NCBI RefSeq assembly: GCF_008635795.1
Contig: NZ_VWRQ01000001.1
Span: forward strand, 429,829-493,828
DNA length: 64,000 nucleotides
Source of the DNA: Paenibacillus tepidiphilus
Lineage (GTDB): Bacteria > Bacillota > Bacilli > Paenibacillales > Paenibacillaceae
Direction of reading: 5' to 3'
Shown here: positions 44,545 to 53,618 of the stretch, one piece after another
Layout: each line of letters begins with the position of its first letter
Numbering within the stretch: position 1 is the stretch's first letter
Program-made: the position numbers and the translations under genes
The notes under the pieces: generated by a model
The model's database searches: none
Told to the model about the DNA's origin: nothing
The model's input: the letters and a program-made list of their open reading frames with translations, nothing else

Positions 44545-46011
44545 ATGAAACGGATGTACAACGATTTCAAACGGATTGCCGGAAGACCGGTCTATATCCA
44601 GGTCAAGGATTATATGAAGCAGCTGATTGCGCGGGGAGCGCTGCAGGGAGACCAGAGGCTTCCTTCCACCCGTGAGCTCAGCCTGCTGCTGAAGGTCAGC
44701 CGCAACTCGGTTATTTCGGCCTATGAGGGTCTGGAGGATGACGGATTCGTGTACACGGTCCAGGGTCAGGGCCACTATGTGTCGCCCGCAGCCATCCAGG
44801 ACAGTACGGCGGCCCCCCGCTGGAACCTTGACTGGAAGCAGCGGCTGAGCAGCCGGGCGCTGCTGGCCGAGGAGCTGGATATTATGAAGCACGGAATCCG
44901 TGCCGGAAAAGGGACGATTTCATTCACAAGCATTGCTCCGGATGAAAGCCTGTTTGATCTTGGGGCAGTCCGCAAGGCTTTTCTCGAACGGATGGCCGTC
45001 GAAGGCGATATTCTGCTGAATTACGGCTACGCCAAGGGCTATAAGCCGTTAATCGACTATTTGAAGCAATATATGGAGCATAAAGGCGTGGATCTGCGCG
45101 GCAAGGATATGCTGATTACGAATGGCTTCACCGAAGGCTTTGATCTGGTGCTGTCGGCGCTGGGCCAGCAGCACGGCACCGTGCTGTGCGAGAATCCGAC
45201 CCATCATACGGCGCTCAAGAATCTGCGGCTGAACGGCTTCGGGATCAGGGGTGTGGCGATGGAGCGGGACGGAATCAATCTGGAGGAGCTGCAGTCCGCG
45301 CTGGAGGATGGACAATACGATTTTGCGTACTTTGTACCGTCTTACCATAATCCAACGGGCATTGTCATGTCGCCGGAAAAAAGACAGCGGCTGGTGAAGC
45401 TCATGTCGGCCTATAAGGTGCCGGTGATCGAGGACGGGTTCAGTGAGGAGCTGCGCTACTCCGGCGGCCATGTGGCGCCGCTGATTGCGGCGGCGGGCAG
45501 CGGGAACGGCGTGGTCTATCTCGGCAGCTTCTCCAAGGTGCTGTTCCCGGGACTGCGGGTAGGCTGGGTGCTGGCCGACAGCGAGCTGATCTATTATCTC
45601 GAAAGCGTGAAGCGGGCGCGCAGCATCCATACCTCGACGCTGGACCAGTCCATACTGTACCAGTACCTGCTGGGCGGCAATCTGGAGAAGTATCTCAAGC
45701 GGGCACGGGCAGAGTATAAACGCAAATATGAGCTGACCGTGGCCTGCTGCCAGAACGAGCTGCCCTACAAGTCCTTGTCGGGAGACGGCGGACTGCATCT
45801 TTTTGTCACCTTTGCCGAAGGCTTCGATACCGGAGAACTGCTGAAGGTATGTCTGGAGCGGGGAGTTATTTTTACGGCGGGAGAGCGCTTCTTTACGGGC
45901 GGCGGCGGACAAAACACGCTGCGCCTGGGCTTCTCCAGAGTGAGTGACGAGGATATCCGGACAGGAATCGCCATCATCGGTCAAGCGGCACGCCAGTTAA
46001 TGGGAATATAA
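44545..46011 (+). CDS. MocR/GabR-type regulator (DdlR-like)
   Basis: A 488-residue fusion protein. The N-terminal winged-helix domain of the GntR type (about residues 15-80, with P-V-Y-I-Q-V-K-D-Y and L-P-S-T-R-E-L-S) is followed by a fold-type I aminotransferase domain with H-N-P-T-G near 275 and the PLP lysine in G-S-F-S-K-V-L-F-P-G-L-R. Such regulators bind PLP as an effector. The D-Ala-D-Ala ligase gene follows 16 bp later; in Brevibacillus a MocR-type protein, DdlR, activates ddl. An upstream ATG at 44527 lacks a site; 44554 is another possible start. Confidence 0.85.
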   Translation: MKRMYNDFKRIAGRPVYIQVKDYMKQLIARGALQGDQRLPSTRELSLLLKVSRNSVISAYEGLEDDGFVYTVQGQGHYVSPAAIQDSTAAPRWNLDWKQRLSSRALLAEELDIMKHGIRAGKGTISFTSIAPDESLFDLGAVRKAFLERMAVEGDILLNYGYAKGYKPLIDYLKQYMEHKGVDLRGKDMLITNGFTEGFDLVLSALGQQHGTVLCENPTHHTALKNLRLNGFGIRGVAMERDGINLEELQSALEDGQYDFAYFVPSYHNPTGIVMSPEKRQRLVKLMSAYKVPVIEDGFSEELRYSGGHVAPLIAAAGSGNGVVYLGSFSKVLFPGLRVGWVLADSELIYYLESVKRARSIHTSTLDQSILYQYLLGGNLEKYLKRARAEYKRKYELTVACCQNELPYKSLSGDGGLHLFVTFAEGFDTGELLKVCLERGVIFTAGERFFTGGGGQNTLRLGFSRVSDEDIRTGIAIIGQAARQLMGI

Positions 46012-46027
46012 AAGGAGGATGAACATC

Positions 46028-47455
46028 ATGAAGATAGGCGTAATTATGGGCGGGGTATCCTCGGAAGCGGAAGTGTCGCTGAATACGGGCCGGGAGATGC
46101 TCAAATATCTGGACCGCAGCAAATACGAGGCGGTTCCGGTTGTCATTAAGGAGCGGGAGGATCTGGTTGCCGGAGTCAAGGACCTGGATTTTGCACTGCT
46201 TGCGCTCCACGGAGCCTACGGTGAAGACGGTACCGTCCAGGGAACGCTGGAGACATTGGGGATTCCCTACTCCGGCAGCGGTGTGCTGGCCAGCAGCCTG
46301 TGCATGAATAAGCATCTCTCCAAAACCATTCTGCGCGCAAGCGGCGTGCCTACTCCGGACTGGGTATGCTGGGACAGCGTGGACGAATATGATGCTGAAG
46401 CCGTGGAGCGGCTGGGCTATCCGGTGATGGTGAAGCCGAATTCGGGCGGCTCCAGCATCGGAATGACGAAGGTATATTCGGGCGGCGAGCTGCGGAATGC
46501 GGTGGAGAAAGCTTTTGCCGAGGATGCTTCAGTGCTGATTGAACGCTTTACTGCAGGCGAAGAGATTACCTGCTCCATACTGGGCGGCGACCTGCTGCCG
46601 TTTCTCAGCATTAAGCCGCTGACGGAAGGCTGGTTCGATTACGGGGCCAAATATGAGCGGGGCGGGGCGGATGAGCGCATTATCGAGCTGGACGGCGATA
46701 TCCGGCACAGGGTGGAGACTGCCGCCATGACCTGTTACAAGGCGCTGAAATGCTCCGTCTACGCACGGATCGATATGCTTATTCTGGAGGGCGTGCCGTA
46801 TGTGCTGGAGGTCAATACCCTGCCGGGAATGACAGAGACCAGCCTGCTGCCGCAAAGCGCCCGGGCCGCCGGCTACAGCTTCAGCGGACTGCTCGACCGG
46901 ATCATCGCGGAATCGCTGAAGGAGCGGGGGAGAGCGGGTCAACCGGATAAGCTGCAGGGCCGGACAGAAGGACAGGAACCGGAGCTCCCGAATGCCGAGA
47001 GAGCTGGTGAAGCGCAGATGCACGCAAGTGCTGAGAGTGGCGGACGTGAGCGGAATACGTGTGAAGCCGGGGAAGAGCAGATGCACGCAAGTGCTAAAAG
47101 TGCCGGACGGAAGCGGAATACGTGTGAAGCCGGGGAAGAGCAGACGCATGCAAGTGCTGAGAGTGGCGGAAAGAAGCGGAATACGTGTGAAGCCGGGGAA
47201 GAGCAGATGCATGCTAATGCTGAGAGTGGCGGACGTGAGCGGAATACGTGTGAAGCCGGGGAAGAGCAGATGGATGCAAATGCTGAAAGCGGTGAACGGA
47301 AGCGGAATACGTGTGAAGCCGGGGAAGCGCAGATGCATGCTCATAGTACAGATTGGCGGCAAGCCTCGGTGAGGGCGGCGGGGACAGCAGTCATACCGGC
47401 GGCTGCGGAGCTTGGCCCGGATGATCGGGAACGGCAGGTGAACGTCCATGTCTAG
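46028..47455 (+). CDS. ddl: D-alanine--D-alanine ligase with repeat-rich C-terminal extension
   Basis: An ATP-grasp ligase making the D-Ala-D-Ala dipeptide of peptidoglycan. The catalytic part (about 300 residues) shows G-G-V-S-S-E-A-E-V-S, L-H-G-A-Y-G-E-D-G-T, K-P-N-S-G-G-S-S-I-G and E-V-N-T-L-P-G-M-T. The usual family length is about 305-310; here the frame continues to 475 residues with a charged linker, five 21-residue tandem repeats and an unrelated tail. ATG 46028 is chosen because AAGGAGG is 9 bp away; ATG 46019 abuts that site. The stop overlaps the aminotransferase start by eight bases. Confidence 0.88.
   Translation: MKIGVIMGGVSSEAEVSLNTGREMLKYLDRSKYEAVPVVIKEREDLVAGVKDLDFALLALHGAYGEDGTVQGTLETLGIPYSGSGVLASSLCMNKHLSKTILRASGVPTPDWVCWDSVDEYDAEAVERLGYPVMVKPNSGGSSIGMTKVYSGGELRNAVEKAFAEDASVLIERFTAGEEITCSILGGDLLPFLSIKPLTEGWFDYGAKYERGGADERIIELDGDIRHRVETAAMTCYKALKCSVYARIDMLILEGVPYVLEVNTLPGMTETSLLPQSARAAGYSFSGLLDRIIAESLKERGRAGQPDKLQGRTEGQEPELPNAERAGEAQMHASAESGGRERNTCEAGEEQMHASAKSAGRKRNTCEAGEEQTHASAESGGKKRNTCEAGEEQMHANAESGGRERNTCEAGEEQMDANAESGERKRNTCEAGEAQMHAHSTDWRQASVRAAGTAVIPAAAELGPDDRERQVNVHV
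47003..47345 (+). repeat. 63-bp in-frame tandem repeats in ddl
   Basis: Five full units of 63 bp run from 47003 to 47317 without any length change, and a partial sixth follows. Each codes a 21-residue unit of the type A-G-E-E-Q-M-H-A-S-A-E-S-G-G-R-E-R-N-T-C-E, with a few substitutions. Every unit has one cysteine. Confidence 0.92.
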
Positions 47456-48632
47456 GCACAGCTCGTCAGCGGCCCGGGAGTGGATTGCCCCCCGCGTCAG
47501 AGAGATTCAGCCTTCGGGTATCCGCGCTTTCTTTGATTTAGCTGCGGGTAACAACGATATTATTTCATTAGGAGTAGGCGAACCGGACTTTGCGACACCG
47601 GAGCAAGTGAGGACGGCATGCATCCGTGCACTTGAACGCGGAGAGACGATGTATACTCCGAATGCCGGATTGCCGGAGCTGCGCGAAGAGATTGCCCGGT
47701 ACATGAAGGACAGCTTTGGCTTGGCCTATCATCCCGCCGATGAGGTGATCGTCACGGTTGGCAGCAGCGAGGCCGTCGATCTGGCGCTGCGCGCGTTCAC
47801 CGCACCGGGCGATGAGATCATTATTCCTACGCCGAACTATATTGCTTACTCGCCAATCGCCCATCTGAACGGCGGAACGCTGGTGGAGGTGCCGTCCGCG
47901 GCGGAACAGGGCTTCAAGCTGACCGCCGATGCGCTAAGGCAGGCAATTTCGCCGCGTTCGAAGCTGCTGATGGTCAATTACCCGAACAACCCGACGGGGG
48001 CGGTGATGAGCTATGAGGACTGGGAGCCGATTGCGGACCTTGTCCGGGAGCATAACTTGATCGTGCTCTCGGATGAAATCTACGCCGAGCTTACGTATGA
48101 CCGGAAGCATGTGAGTATTGCCTCACTGCCGGGCATGAAGGAGCGGACGGTAGTCATCAGCGGCTTCTCCAAGGCGTTCGCGATGACCGGCTGGCGGGTT
48201 GGCTACGCCTGCGGCAACTATGAGCTGCTGGCTGCGATGCTGAAGATTCACCAATACACCGCGATGTGTGCACCGGTGCTGGGCCAGATCGCAGCGCTTG
48301 AATCGCTGCGCACGGCCATGCCCGACAAGGAACGGATGAAGGAGAGCTTCCGGCAGCGCCGTGCCATGTTCGTGTCCGGGCTGCAGAAGATCGGACTTGA
48401 ATGTCATCAGCCCGAGGGCGCCTTTTATGCTTTTCCTTCCATCGTGGATTCCGGAATGGGCTCGGAGCAGTTCGCCCTGCGGCTGCTGCGCGAGGCCGGT
48501 GTCGCGGCTGTCCCGGGCCATGTGTTCGGGCCGGGCGGCGAAGGCCATATCCGCTGCTCTTACGCTGCTTCTGAGACGAAGCTGGGCGAGGCGCTGGAGC
48601 GGATGGAACGCTTTTTGCAAAGAAAAATGTAA
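47448..48632 (+). CDS. PLP-dependent class I/II aminotransferase
   Basis: A 394-residue fold-type I aminotransferase of the aspartate aminotransferase/PatA group. Marks are S-L-G-V-G-E-P-D-F near residue 43, Y-T-P-N-A-G near 68, N-Y-P-N-N-P-T-G-A, D-E-I-Y-A-E and the PLP lysine in S-G-F-S-K-A-F-A-M-T-G-W-R. The ATG at 47448 overlaps the end of ddl, and its AGGTGAA ribosome binding site lies inside the ddl extension. Linkage to ddl suggests a role in amino acid supply for cell wall synthesis, but the substrate is not evident. Confidence 0.88.
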   Translation: MSRHSSSAAREWIAPRVREIQPSGIRAFFDLAAGNNDIISLGVGEPDFATPEQVRTACIRALERGETMYTPNAGLPELREEIARYMKDSFGLAYHPADEVIVTVGSSEAVDLALRAFTAPGDEIIIPTPNYIAYSPIAHLNGGTLVEVPSAAEQGFKLTADALRQAISPRSKLLMVNYPNNPTGAVMSYEDWEPIADLVREHNLIVLSDEIYAELTYDRKHVSIASLPGMKERTVVISGFSKAFAMTGWRVGYACGNYELLAAMLKIHQYTAMCAPVLGQIAALESLRTAMPDKERMKESFRQRRAMFVSGLQKIGLECHQPEGAFYAFPSIVDSGMGSEQFALRLLREAGVAAVPGHVFGPGGEGHIRCSYAASETKLGEALERMERFLQRKM

Positions 48633-48712
48633 TTGTAAGATGGTGGCATATCCCCTATAATCCTTAGGGAAGAAACAGGGGAATGCTAATAACTAGACGG
48701 TCATTGTACAGG

Positions 48713-48741
48713 AGCCCCTTCATTTAGGAAGGGGCTTGTTT
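48713..48741 (+). terminator. Intrinsic terminator after the aminotransferase gene
   Basis: AGCCCCTTC (48713-48721) and GAAGGGGCT (48728-48736) form a hairpin with a six-base loop, followed by TGTTT. Confidence 0.75.
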
Positions 48742-48832
48742 GCTTTGTGCCGGCTGCGGAACAGTTAGTGCTACATCAATCGGATTACATATTGCCACTA
48801 GGCGATCGGCTGAAGCCGAGGAGGAGAAATTT

Positions 48833-49903
48833 ATGAACGCAGAACTCTCAGCATTGAAGGATTTGACCGGGCGCATTGCACCGGTGGATGAACAGGCTAT
48901 GCAGCGTGCCGAGCAGCGCCTTGGCATTCTGACGAAGCCCCCGGGCAGCCTGGGGCGGCTGGAAGCGCTGGCTGTCCGCCTGGCAGGAATATCGTCAACG
49001 GAACAACCGCTCTACGGCAAGCGGACGGTAGTGGTTATGGCTGCAGACCATGGGGTGTGCAGCGAGGGCATCAGCGCCTTTCCGCAGGAGGTGACTCTGC
49101 AAATGGCCTATAACTTCCTGGACGGCGGCGCAGCCGTCAACGTGCTGGCCCGGCAGGCGCAGGCGGAGGTGAAGCTGGTCGATATCGGCATTGACGGCGA
49201 GCTGAGCCATCCGGAGCTGATTGCGGCCAAAGTGCGCTATGGCACAGCCAACATGGCGGAAGGCCCGGCAATGAGCCGTGAGGAAGCGCTGCAGGCCGTG
49301 CTGGCCGGGGCGCGGATCGCCCGTGAAGCGGTGGCCGGCGGAACGGAGATCTTCATCACCGGCGAGATGGGCATCGGCAATACAACCGCCAGCGCAGCCG
49401 TATTCTGTGCGCTGACAGGCGTGCCTCCGCAAACGGGCGTCGGCCGCGGCACAGGCATCGACGACGGGCGGCTGCGTCACAAGATAGAGGTGGTACAGCG
49501 GGCACTGGATGTGAATAGCCCGGACTGCGCCGATCCGCTGGATGTGCTGTCCAAGGTGGGCGGCCTGGAAATTGCCGGTCTCGCCGGCCTGATTCTGGGC
49601 GCGGCGGCGGAGCGCGTTCCCGTCATTCTGGACGGCTTCATCTCCGGTGCTGCAGCGCTGGCCGCCAAAGCGCTGGCGCCGGAGGCGGCAGGCTATATGA
49701 TCGCCTCCCATATCTCCGGCGAGCAGGGGCACCGGCTCATGCTGGAGCATTTGGGACTCGAAGCGCTGCTGGATTTGGGGCTGCGGCTTGGGGAAGGCAC
49801 CGGCGGAGCGCTGTGCCTGCATCTGGTGGAAGCCTCCGGCCGCATTATGCGGGAGATGGCGACATTTGAGAGCGCAGGCGTGTCGGGAGCAGAGAGCGTA
49901 TGA
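48833..49903 (+). CDS. cobT: Nicotinate-nucleotide-dimethylbenzimidazole phosphoribosyltransferase
   Basis: A 356-residue enzyme that forms alpha-ribazole phosphate from dimethylbenzimidazole and nicotinate mononucleotide. T-K-P-P-G-S-L-G-R-L-E (34-44), A-A-D-H-G-V, G-E-M-G-I-G-N-T-T-A and V-G-R-G-T-G-I-D are typical. The ATG at 48833 follows GAGGAGGAG; upstream frames are not family sequence. It overlaps cobU by four bases. This enzyme supplies the lower ligand nucleotide for the cobS step. Confidence 0.95.
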   Translation: MNAELSALKDLTGRIAPVDEQAMQRAEQRLGILTKPPGSLGRLEALAVRLAGISSTEQPLYGKRTVVVMAADHGVCSEGISAFPQEVTLQMAYNFLDGGAAVNVLARQAQAEVKLVDIGIDGELSHPELIAAKVRYGTANMAEGPAMSREEALQAVLAGARIAREAVAGGTEIFITGEMGIGNTTASAAVFCALTGVPPQTGVGRGTGIDDGRLRHKIEVVQRALDVNSPDCADPLDVLSKVGGLEIAGLAGLILGAAAERVPVILDGFISGAAALAAKALAPEAAGYMIASHISGEQGHRLMLEHLGLEALLDLGLRLGEGTGGALCLHLVEASGRIMREMATFESAGVSGAESV

Positions 49904-50448
49904 GCATTCTCGTTACGGGTGGGGCACGCAGCGGCAAGAGCGGCTTTGCCGAACGGCTGACGCTCTCACTGGCCGGCCAGGCTATATATGTGGCGACAGG
50001 ACAAGCCTTTGATGAAGAGATGACGGCGCGGATTGCTCTCCACCGGGTGCGCCGCGACGGAGACGGCGGGCGGTGGGAGACGCTGGAGGAGCCCTTCCGC
50101 TTGCCGGAGGTGCTGGACCGTCTGTCCGGCGGCAAGGCGGTGCTGGTAGATTGTCTGACGCTCTGGCTCTCCAATGTGCTGCTGGCCGCTGAAGGCAAGC
50201 CGGACGCAGCGGCGATTGTCGAAGCGGAGATCACCAGGCTGGTGCGGAGCGTGGGATCTTTTGAGGGAACGCTGGTGCTGGTCACCAATGAAGTGGGCGA
50301 TGGCATTGTGCCGGAATATGCACTGGGGCGGTTATACCGCGATTTGGCCGGGCGGATGAATACGCTGCTGGCGGCCGATTGCGAGCAGGTCTTCCTCGTT
50401 ACCGCCGGTATTCCCATTGAGCTGAAGAGCCGGGAGTACAAGCTATGA
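49900..50448 (+). CDS. cobU: Adenosylcobinamide kinase/guanylyltransferase
   Basis: A 182-residue bifunctional enzyme that phosphorylates adenosylcobinamide and then attaches GMP. The P-loop G-G-A-R-S-G-K-S occupies residues 7-14, and further conserved parts are A-T-G-Q-A, H-R-V-R-R, D-C-L-T-L-W-L-S-N and V-T-N-E-V-G-D-G-I-V-P. It overlaps cobT and cobS by four bases each, so the three genes are translationally coupled. Confidence 0.95.
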   Translation: MSILVTGGARSGKSGFAERLTLSLAGQAIYVATGQAFDEEMTARIALHRVRRDGDGGRWETLEEPFRLPEVLDRLSGGKAVLVDCLTLWLSNVLLAAEGKPDAAAIVEAEITRLVRSVGSFEGTLVLVTNEVGDGIVPEYALGRLYRDLAGRMNTLLAADCEQVFLVTAGIPIELKSREYKL

Positions 50449-51254
50449 GCATGCGCGGGGATGCCGCTGCGGCATTTCAGTTTCTGTCCCGCTTCCCGGT
50501 GAAGGGGGGAGGGGAGTTCTCCGGCGGGCTGCTGCAGCGCAGCGTGCCCTATTATCCGCTGGTCGGGGCGGCCATCGGGGGAAGCGCGGCACTCTGCGCC
50601 GCAGCGGCGGGCTGGCTGCTGCCGGACTGGCCCGCTGCCGTCCTGACGCTCATCCTGTGGGTGGGCCTGACCGGCGGGCTGCATCTGGACGGCTGGATGG
50701 ACAGCGCCGATGCCCTGCTCAGCTACCGCACCCGGGAGCGGATGCTGGAGATTATGAAGGACAGCCGCGTCGGAGCCATGGGCGTGCTGGCCTGCGTCCT
50801 GCTGCTGCTGCTGAAGGCTTCGTTGCTGGCGGCAGTTATCAGCGGCGGCCGCTATGCGGAGCTGACGCTGCTCCTGCTGCCGCCGGTGTGGAGCCGCTGG
50901 TACATGGTGCGGGCGATGGCCCGCTATCCGGGTGCCCGCGGCAAGGAGGGGCTGGCCGGCAGCTTCGCCGGCCTGCCGCCCCGGCAGGAGCGGCGCACGT
51001 TCCTGTGCGCCGCGCTGCTCTCGCTGGCCGCGGCCGCGGCGCCTCTGGCGCTTGGCGCGGACAGCGGCAGGTGGCCGCTGTTGCTCGCGGCCGCCTGCCT
51101 GGCGCCGCTGGCCGCATGGGCCTGCGGCACCCTGGCGGCGCGCCGGGTGAACGCGCGGCTCGGCGGGCTCACCGGCGACGTGTACGGCGCGCTGAACGAA
51201 GGGCTGGAAGCCGTGCTGCTGCTTCTGCTGGTTCTGCTGCAATACAATTGGTAG
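50445..51254 (+). CDS. cobS: Adenosylcobinamide-GDP ribazoletransferase (cobalamin synthase)
   Basis: A 269-residue integral membrane enzyme that joins adenosylcobinamide-GDP and alpha-ribazole to make adenosylcobalamin (or its phosphate). Marks are F-L-S-R-F-P-V, G-G-L-H-L-D-G-W-M-D-S-A-D-A and K-D-S-R-V-G-A-M-G; five or six hydrophobic segments are visible. The 3' half is extremely GC-rich. It is followed after 91 bp by cobQ. Confidence 0.95.
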   Translation: MSMRGDAAAAFQFLSRFPVKGGGEFSGGLLQRSVPYYPLVGAAIGGSAALCAAAAGWLLPDWPAAVLTLILWVGLTGGLHLDGWMDSADALLSYRTRERMLEIMKDSRVGAMGVLACVLLLLLKASLLAAVISGGRYAELTLLLLPPVWSRWYMVRAMARYPGARGKEGLAGSFAGLPPRQERRTFLCAALLSLAAAAAPLALGADSGRWPLLLAAACLAPLAAWACGTLAARRVNARLGGLTGDVYGALNEGLEAVLLLLLVLLQYNW

Positions 51255-51345
51255 TTAAGCGCCGTAGATGCGGCAGGTTTAACGACCAAACTATATCCCT
51301 GCTTCGCGGGCAGTCCGGCAGCAGGAAGAGAGCGGGGAGAAGCTA

Positions 51346-53145
51346 ATGATGAAGGATCAGGGGACAATAGAAGGATCGAATCATAAACGGGCTGCGGTGC
51401 TGATGCTGCAGGGAACGGCCTCCGATGTCGGCAAAAGTCTCGTCACTGCCGCCATCGGACGCATCATGACCCGGGACGGTTACAGAGCAGCGCCCTTCAA
51501 ATCACAGAATATGGCGCTGAATTCCTATGTCACCGCAGACGGCAAGGAAATCGGACGTGCCCAAGGCATGCAGGCCGATGCTTTCGGCATCACGGCGACC
51601 ACCGATATGAACCCCATTCTGCTGAAGCCCTCCGGTGAGATGAGTGCACAGATCGTCGTGCACGGTGTGCCTCATACGGCGCTCAGCGCACGGGAATACC
51701 GTGAGAAATTCCTGCCGGAGGCCAAGGGAACTGTGCTGGCTGCACTGGACCGGCTGCGAGCAGAATACGACGTGGTCCTGATAGAAGGCGCCGGAAGTCC
51801 GGCGGAGATTAACCTGAAATCGCGGGATATCGTTAACATGAATCTGGCAGGCTGGGCCGACGCGCCGGTGCTGCTTGTCGCTGACATCGACCGGGGCGGC
51901 GTGTTCGCATTCCTGGTCGGCACCCTGGAGCTGCTGGAGCCGCATGAGCGGGCCCGGGTCAAGGGCTTCATCATCAACAAGTTCCGCGGCGACCTCTCAC
52001 TCCTGCAGCCGGGGCTGGATTGGCTGGAGGAACGTACCGGCATTCCGGTGCTGGGCGTGCTGCCTTATCTGCCGCAGCTGCGGATTGAGGCGGAGGACTC
52101 TGTCGTACTGGATACCCTCCACGGTAGGCCGGATCAGGCGCTGGGCAAGGAGCTCGACATCGCCGTAATCCGTTATCCGCGCATTTCTAACTTTACCGAT
52201 TTCGACCCGCTGGAGTTGGAGCCGGATACCGCCGTACGTTACGTGTCTTCGGCCAATGAGCTGGGAACGCCGGATGCCATTATACTGCCGGGGACGAAGA
52301 ACACGGCCGCCGACCTGGAGCATCTGCGCAGCCAGGGCTTCCCCGCAGCGATTGCGCAGGCACTGGCGCGCGGAACGCAGCAGCTGGTGGGCATCTGCGG
52401 CGGCTATCAGATGCTGGGCGCGCAGCTGCTTGACCCGGATGGCGTGGAGAGCGCCGGCCCGGCGGAGTGTGCCGGGCTTGGCTACCTGCCGCTGGCGACC
52501 ACTTTTTTGCCGCAGAAGACCACCGTGCGGGCACAAGGTGTGCTGGCGGACGGACACCCGCTGCGCCTGGGCGGCATTGTTAGCTCTGGTAGCTCTGCCA
52601 GCTCTGCCAGCTCTGCCAGCTCTAGTAGCTCCGTCGGCTCTGGTATCTCAGCCAGCTCTGATAGCTCTGACAGCTCTAGTAGCTCTGTCAGCTCTGTCAG
52701 CTCTGGCAACTCCGTCAGTTCTGGTAGCTCTAGCAACTCTAGTAACTCGAGCAGCTCCAGCAACTCCGGCGGCGGTGAAGCCGGAGAATGGCAAGTCGGC
52801 GGTTACGAGATTCATATGGGCACCACGGTGAACCGGGAGGCTGACGCTCTCCGCAGCCTGTTCATGCTGGAAGGTCCGGAAGGCGAACGGCGGCCGGAAG
52901 GCTGGGGCACACCGGACGGCCGCATCTGGGGCACGTACCTGCACGGTGTGTTCCACAGCGACAGGCTGCGCAGAGCATGGCTGGATGGCTTGCGGGAGGA
53001 GAAGGGCCTGGCGCCATTATCAGCCAGCTTCTCCTCAGCCGCACTGCGCGAACAGGAATTTGACCGGCTGGCCGACGCCGTCAGCGCCAATCTGAATATG
53101 GATGCAGTTTATGAAATTATGGGCTTGCCCCGGAAAGAGGGATAG
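51346..53145 (+). CDS. cobQ: Cobyric acid synthase with a serine-rich insertion
   Basis: A 599-residue amidotransferase that adds four amide groups to the corrin ring. The N-terminal DTBS-like domain has G-T-A-S-D-V-G-K-S and K-S-Q-N-M-A-L-N-S; the C-terminal GATase domain has the nucleophile Cys351 in G-I-C-G-G-Y and His533 in Y-L-H-G-V-F. About 66 residues of Ser-rich repeats (residues about 411-476) are inserted between these, just before the conserved G-Y-E-I-H-M-G. Without it the length would be near the family's 500-530. Start at 51346 follows GGGGAG; a second ATG follows at once. Confidence 0.93.
   Translation: MMKDQGTIEGSNHKRAAVLMLQGTASDVGKSLVTAAIGRIMTRDGYRAAPFKSQNMALNSYVTADGKEIGRAQGMQADAFGITATTDMNPILLKPSGEMSAQIVVHGVPHTALSAREYREKFLPEAKGTVLAALDRLRAEYDVVLIEGAGSPAEINLKSRDIVNMNLAGWADAPVLLVADIDRGGVFAFLVGTLELLEPHERARVKGFIINKFRGDLSLLQPGLDWLEERTGIPVLGVLPYLPQLRIEAEDSVVLDTLHGRPDQALGKELDIAVIRYPRISNFTDFDPLELEPDTAVRYVSSANELGTPDAIILPGTKNTAADLEHLRSQGFPAAIAQALARGTQQLVGICGGYQMLGAQLLDPDGVESAGPAECAGLGYLPLATTFLPQKTTVRAQGVLADGHPLRLGGIVSSGSSASSASSASSSSSVGSGISASSDSSDSSSSSVSSVSSGNSVSSGSSSNSSNSSSSSNSGGGEAGEWQVGGYEIHMGTTVNREADALRSLFMLEGPEGERRPEGWGTPDGRIWGTYLHGVFHSDRLRRAWLDGLREEKGLAPLSASFSSAALREQEFDRLADAVSANLNMDAVYEIMGLPRKEG
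52577..52773 (+). repeat. 9-bp in-frame repeats in cobQ
   Basis: About twenty-one degenerate copies of a 9-bp unit of the type AGCTCTGNN encode the Ser-rich stretch S-S-x. All length changes are multiples of three, so the frame is kept. Confidence 0.9.
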
Positions 53146-53146
53146 C

Positions 53147-53473
53147 ATGGCTGTTGCGGTACTGCTGTTCATAGTTGCCGGACTTGCCGAGATCGGAGGC
53201 GGCTATCTTGTATGGCTGTGGCTGCGGGAAGGGCGGCCGCTTTGGTACGGCTTTGTCGGAGCGGTTATTCTGATCGCTTACGGCGTTATCCCGACGCTGC
53301 AGAATTTTCCTTCCTTCGGGCGGGTCTACGCTGCCTATGGCGGAGTGTTTATCGTGCTGGCTATACTGTGGGGCTGGCTGGTGGACAAGAAGACACCGGA
53401 TATGTATGACTGGATCGGTGCAGTGATTTGCATGATCGGCGTGTCGGTGATATTATGGGCTCCGCGGCATTAG
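53147..53473 (+). CDS. YnfA-family small membrane protein (UPF0060)
   Basis: A 108-residue protein with four hydrophobic helices. It contains [28 protein letters not shown] and D-W-I-G-A, the hallmarks of UPF0060/YnfA, a family with a small-multidrug-resistance-like fold. It starts one base after the cobQ stop codon, so it is probably read from the cobalamin transcript, although no link to cobalamin is known. A strong terminator follows. Confidence 0.92.
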   Translation: MAVAVLLFIVAGLAEIGGGYLVWLWLREGRPLWYGFVGAVILIAYGVIPTLQNFPSFGRVYAAYGGVFIVLAILWGWLVDKKTPDMYDWIGAVICMIGVSVILWAPRH

Positions 53474-53523
53474 ACGGCGCAAGCCTGACGCTGCGGTCAA
53501 TCAAAAGATCACTATAGACGAAT

Positions 53524-53566
53524 AAGGCGGGGCCGGGATGTGTTTATCCCGGCCCCGCCTTGTCCA
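53524..53566. terminator. GC-rich hairpin after the YnfA-like gene
   Basis: AAGGCGGGGCCGGGA (53524-53538) and TCCCGGCCCCGCCTT (53547-53561) make a perfect 15-bp stem with an eight-base loop. The run after it is short (TTGTCC), yet stem strength suggests a terminator. Confidence 0.7.
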
Positions 53567-53618
53567 TACGTCTAGCAATACCTTATTATTATGCCATACA
53601 AGAATGCTGGGCACCTTT

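Noticed and set aside
46990..47345. CRISPR array
   Set aside because: Repeats are contiguous 63-bp units without unique spacers and lie inside an open coding frame.
46529..47449. Minus-strand frame through the ddl repeats with a repeated F-P-G-F-T-R-I-P peptide
   Set aside because: It is antisense to ddl; its repeats are a by-product of the 63-bp units being a multiple of three.
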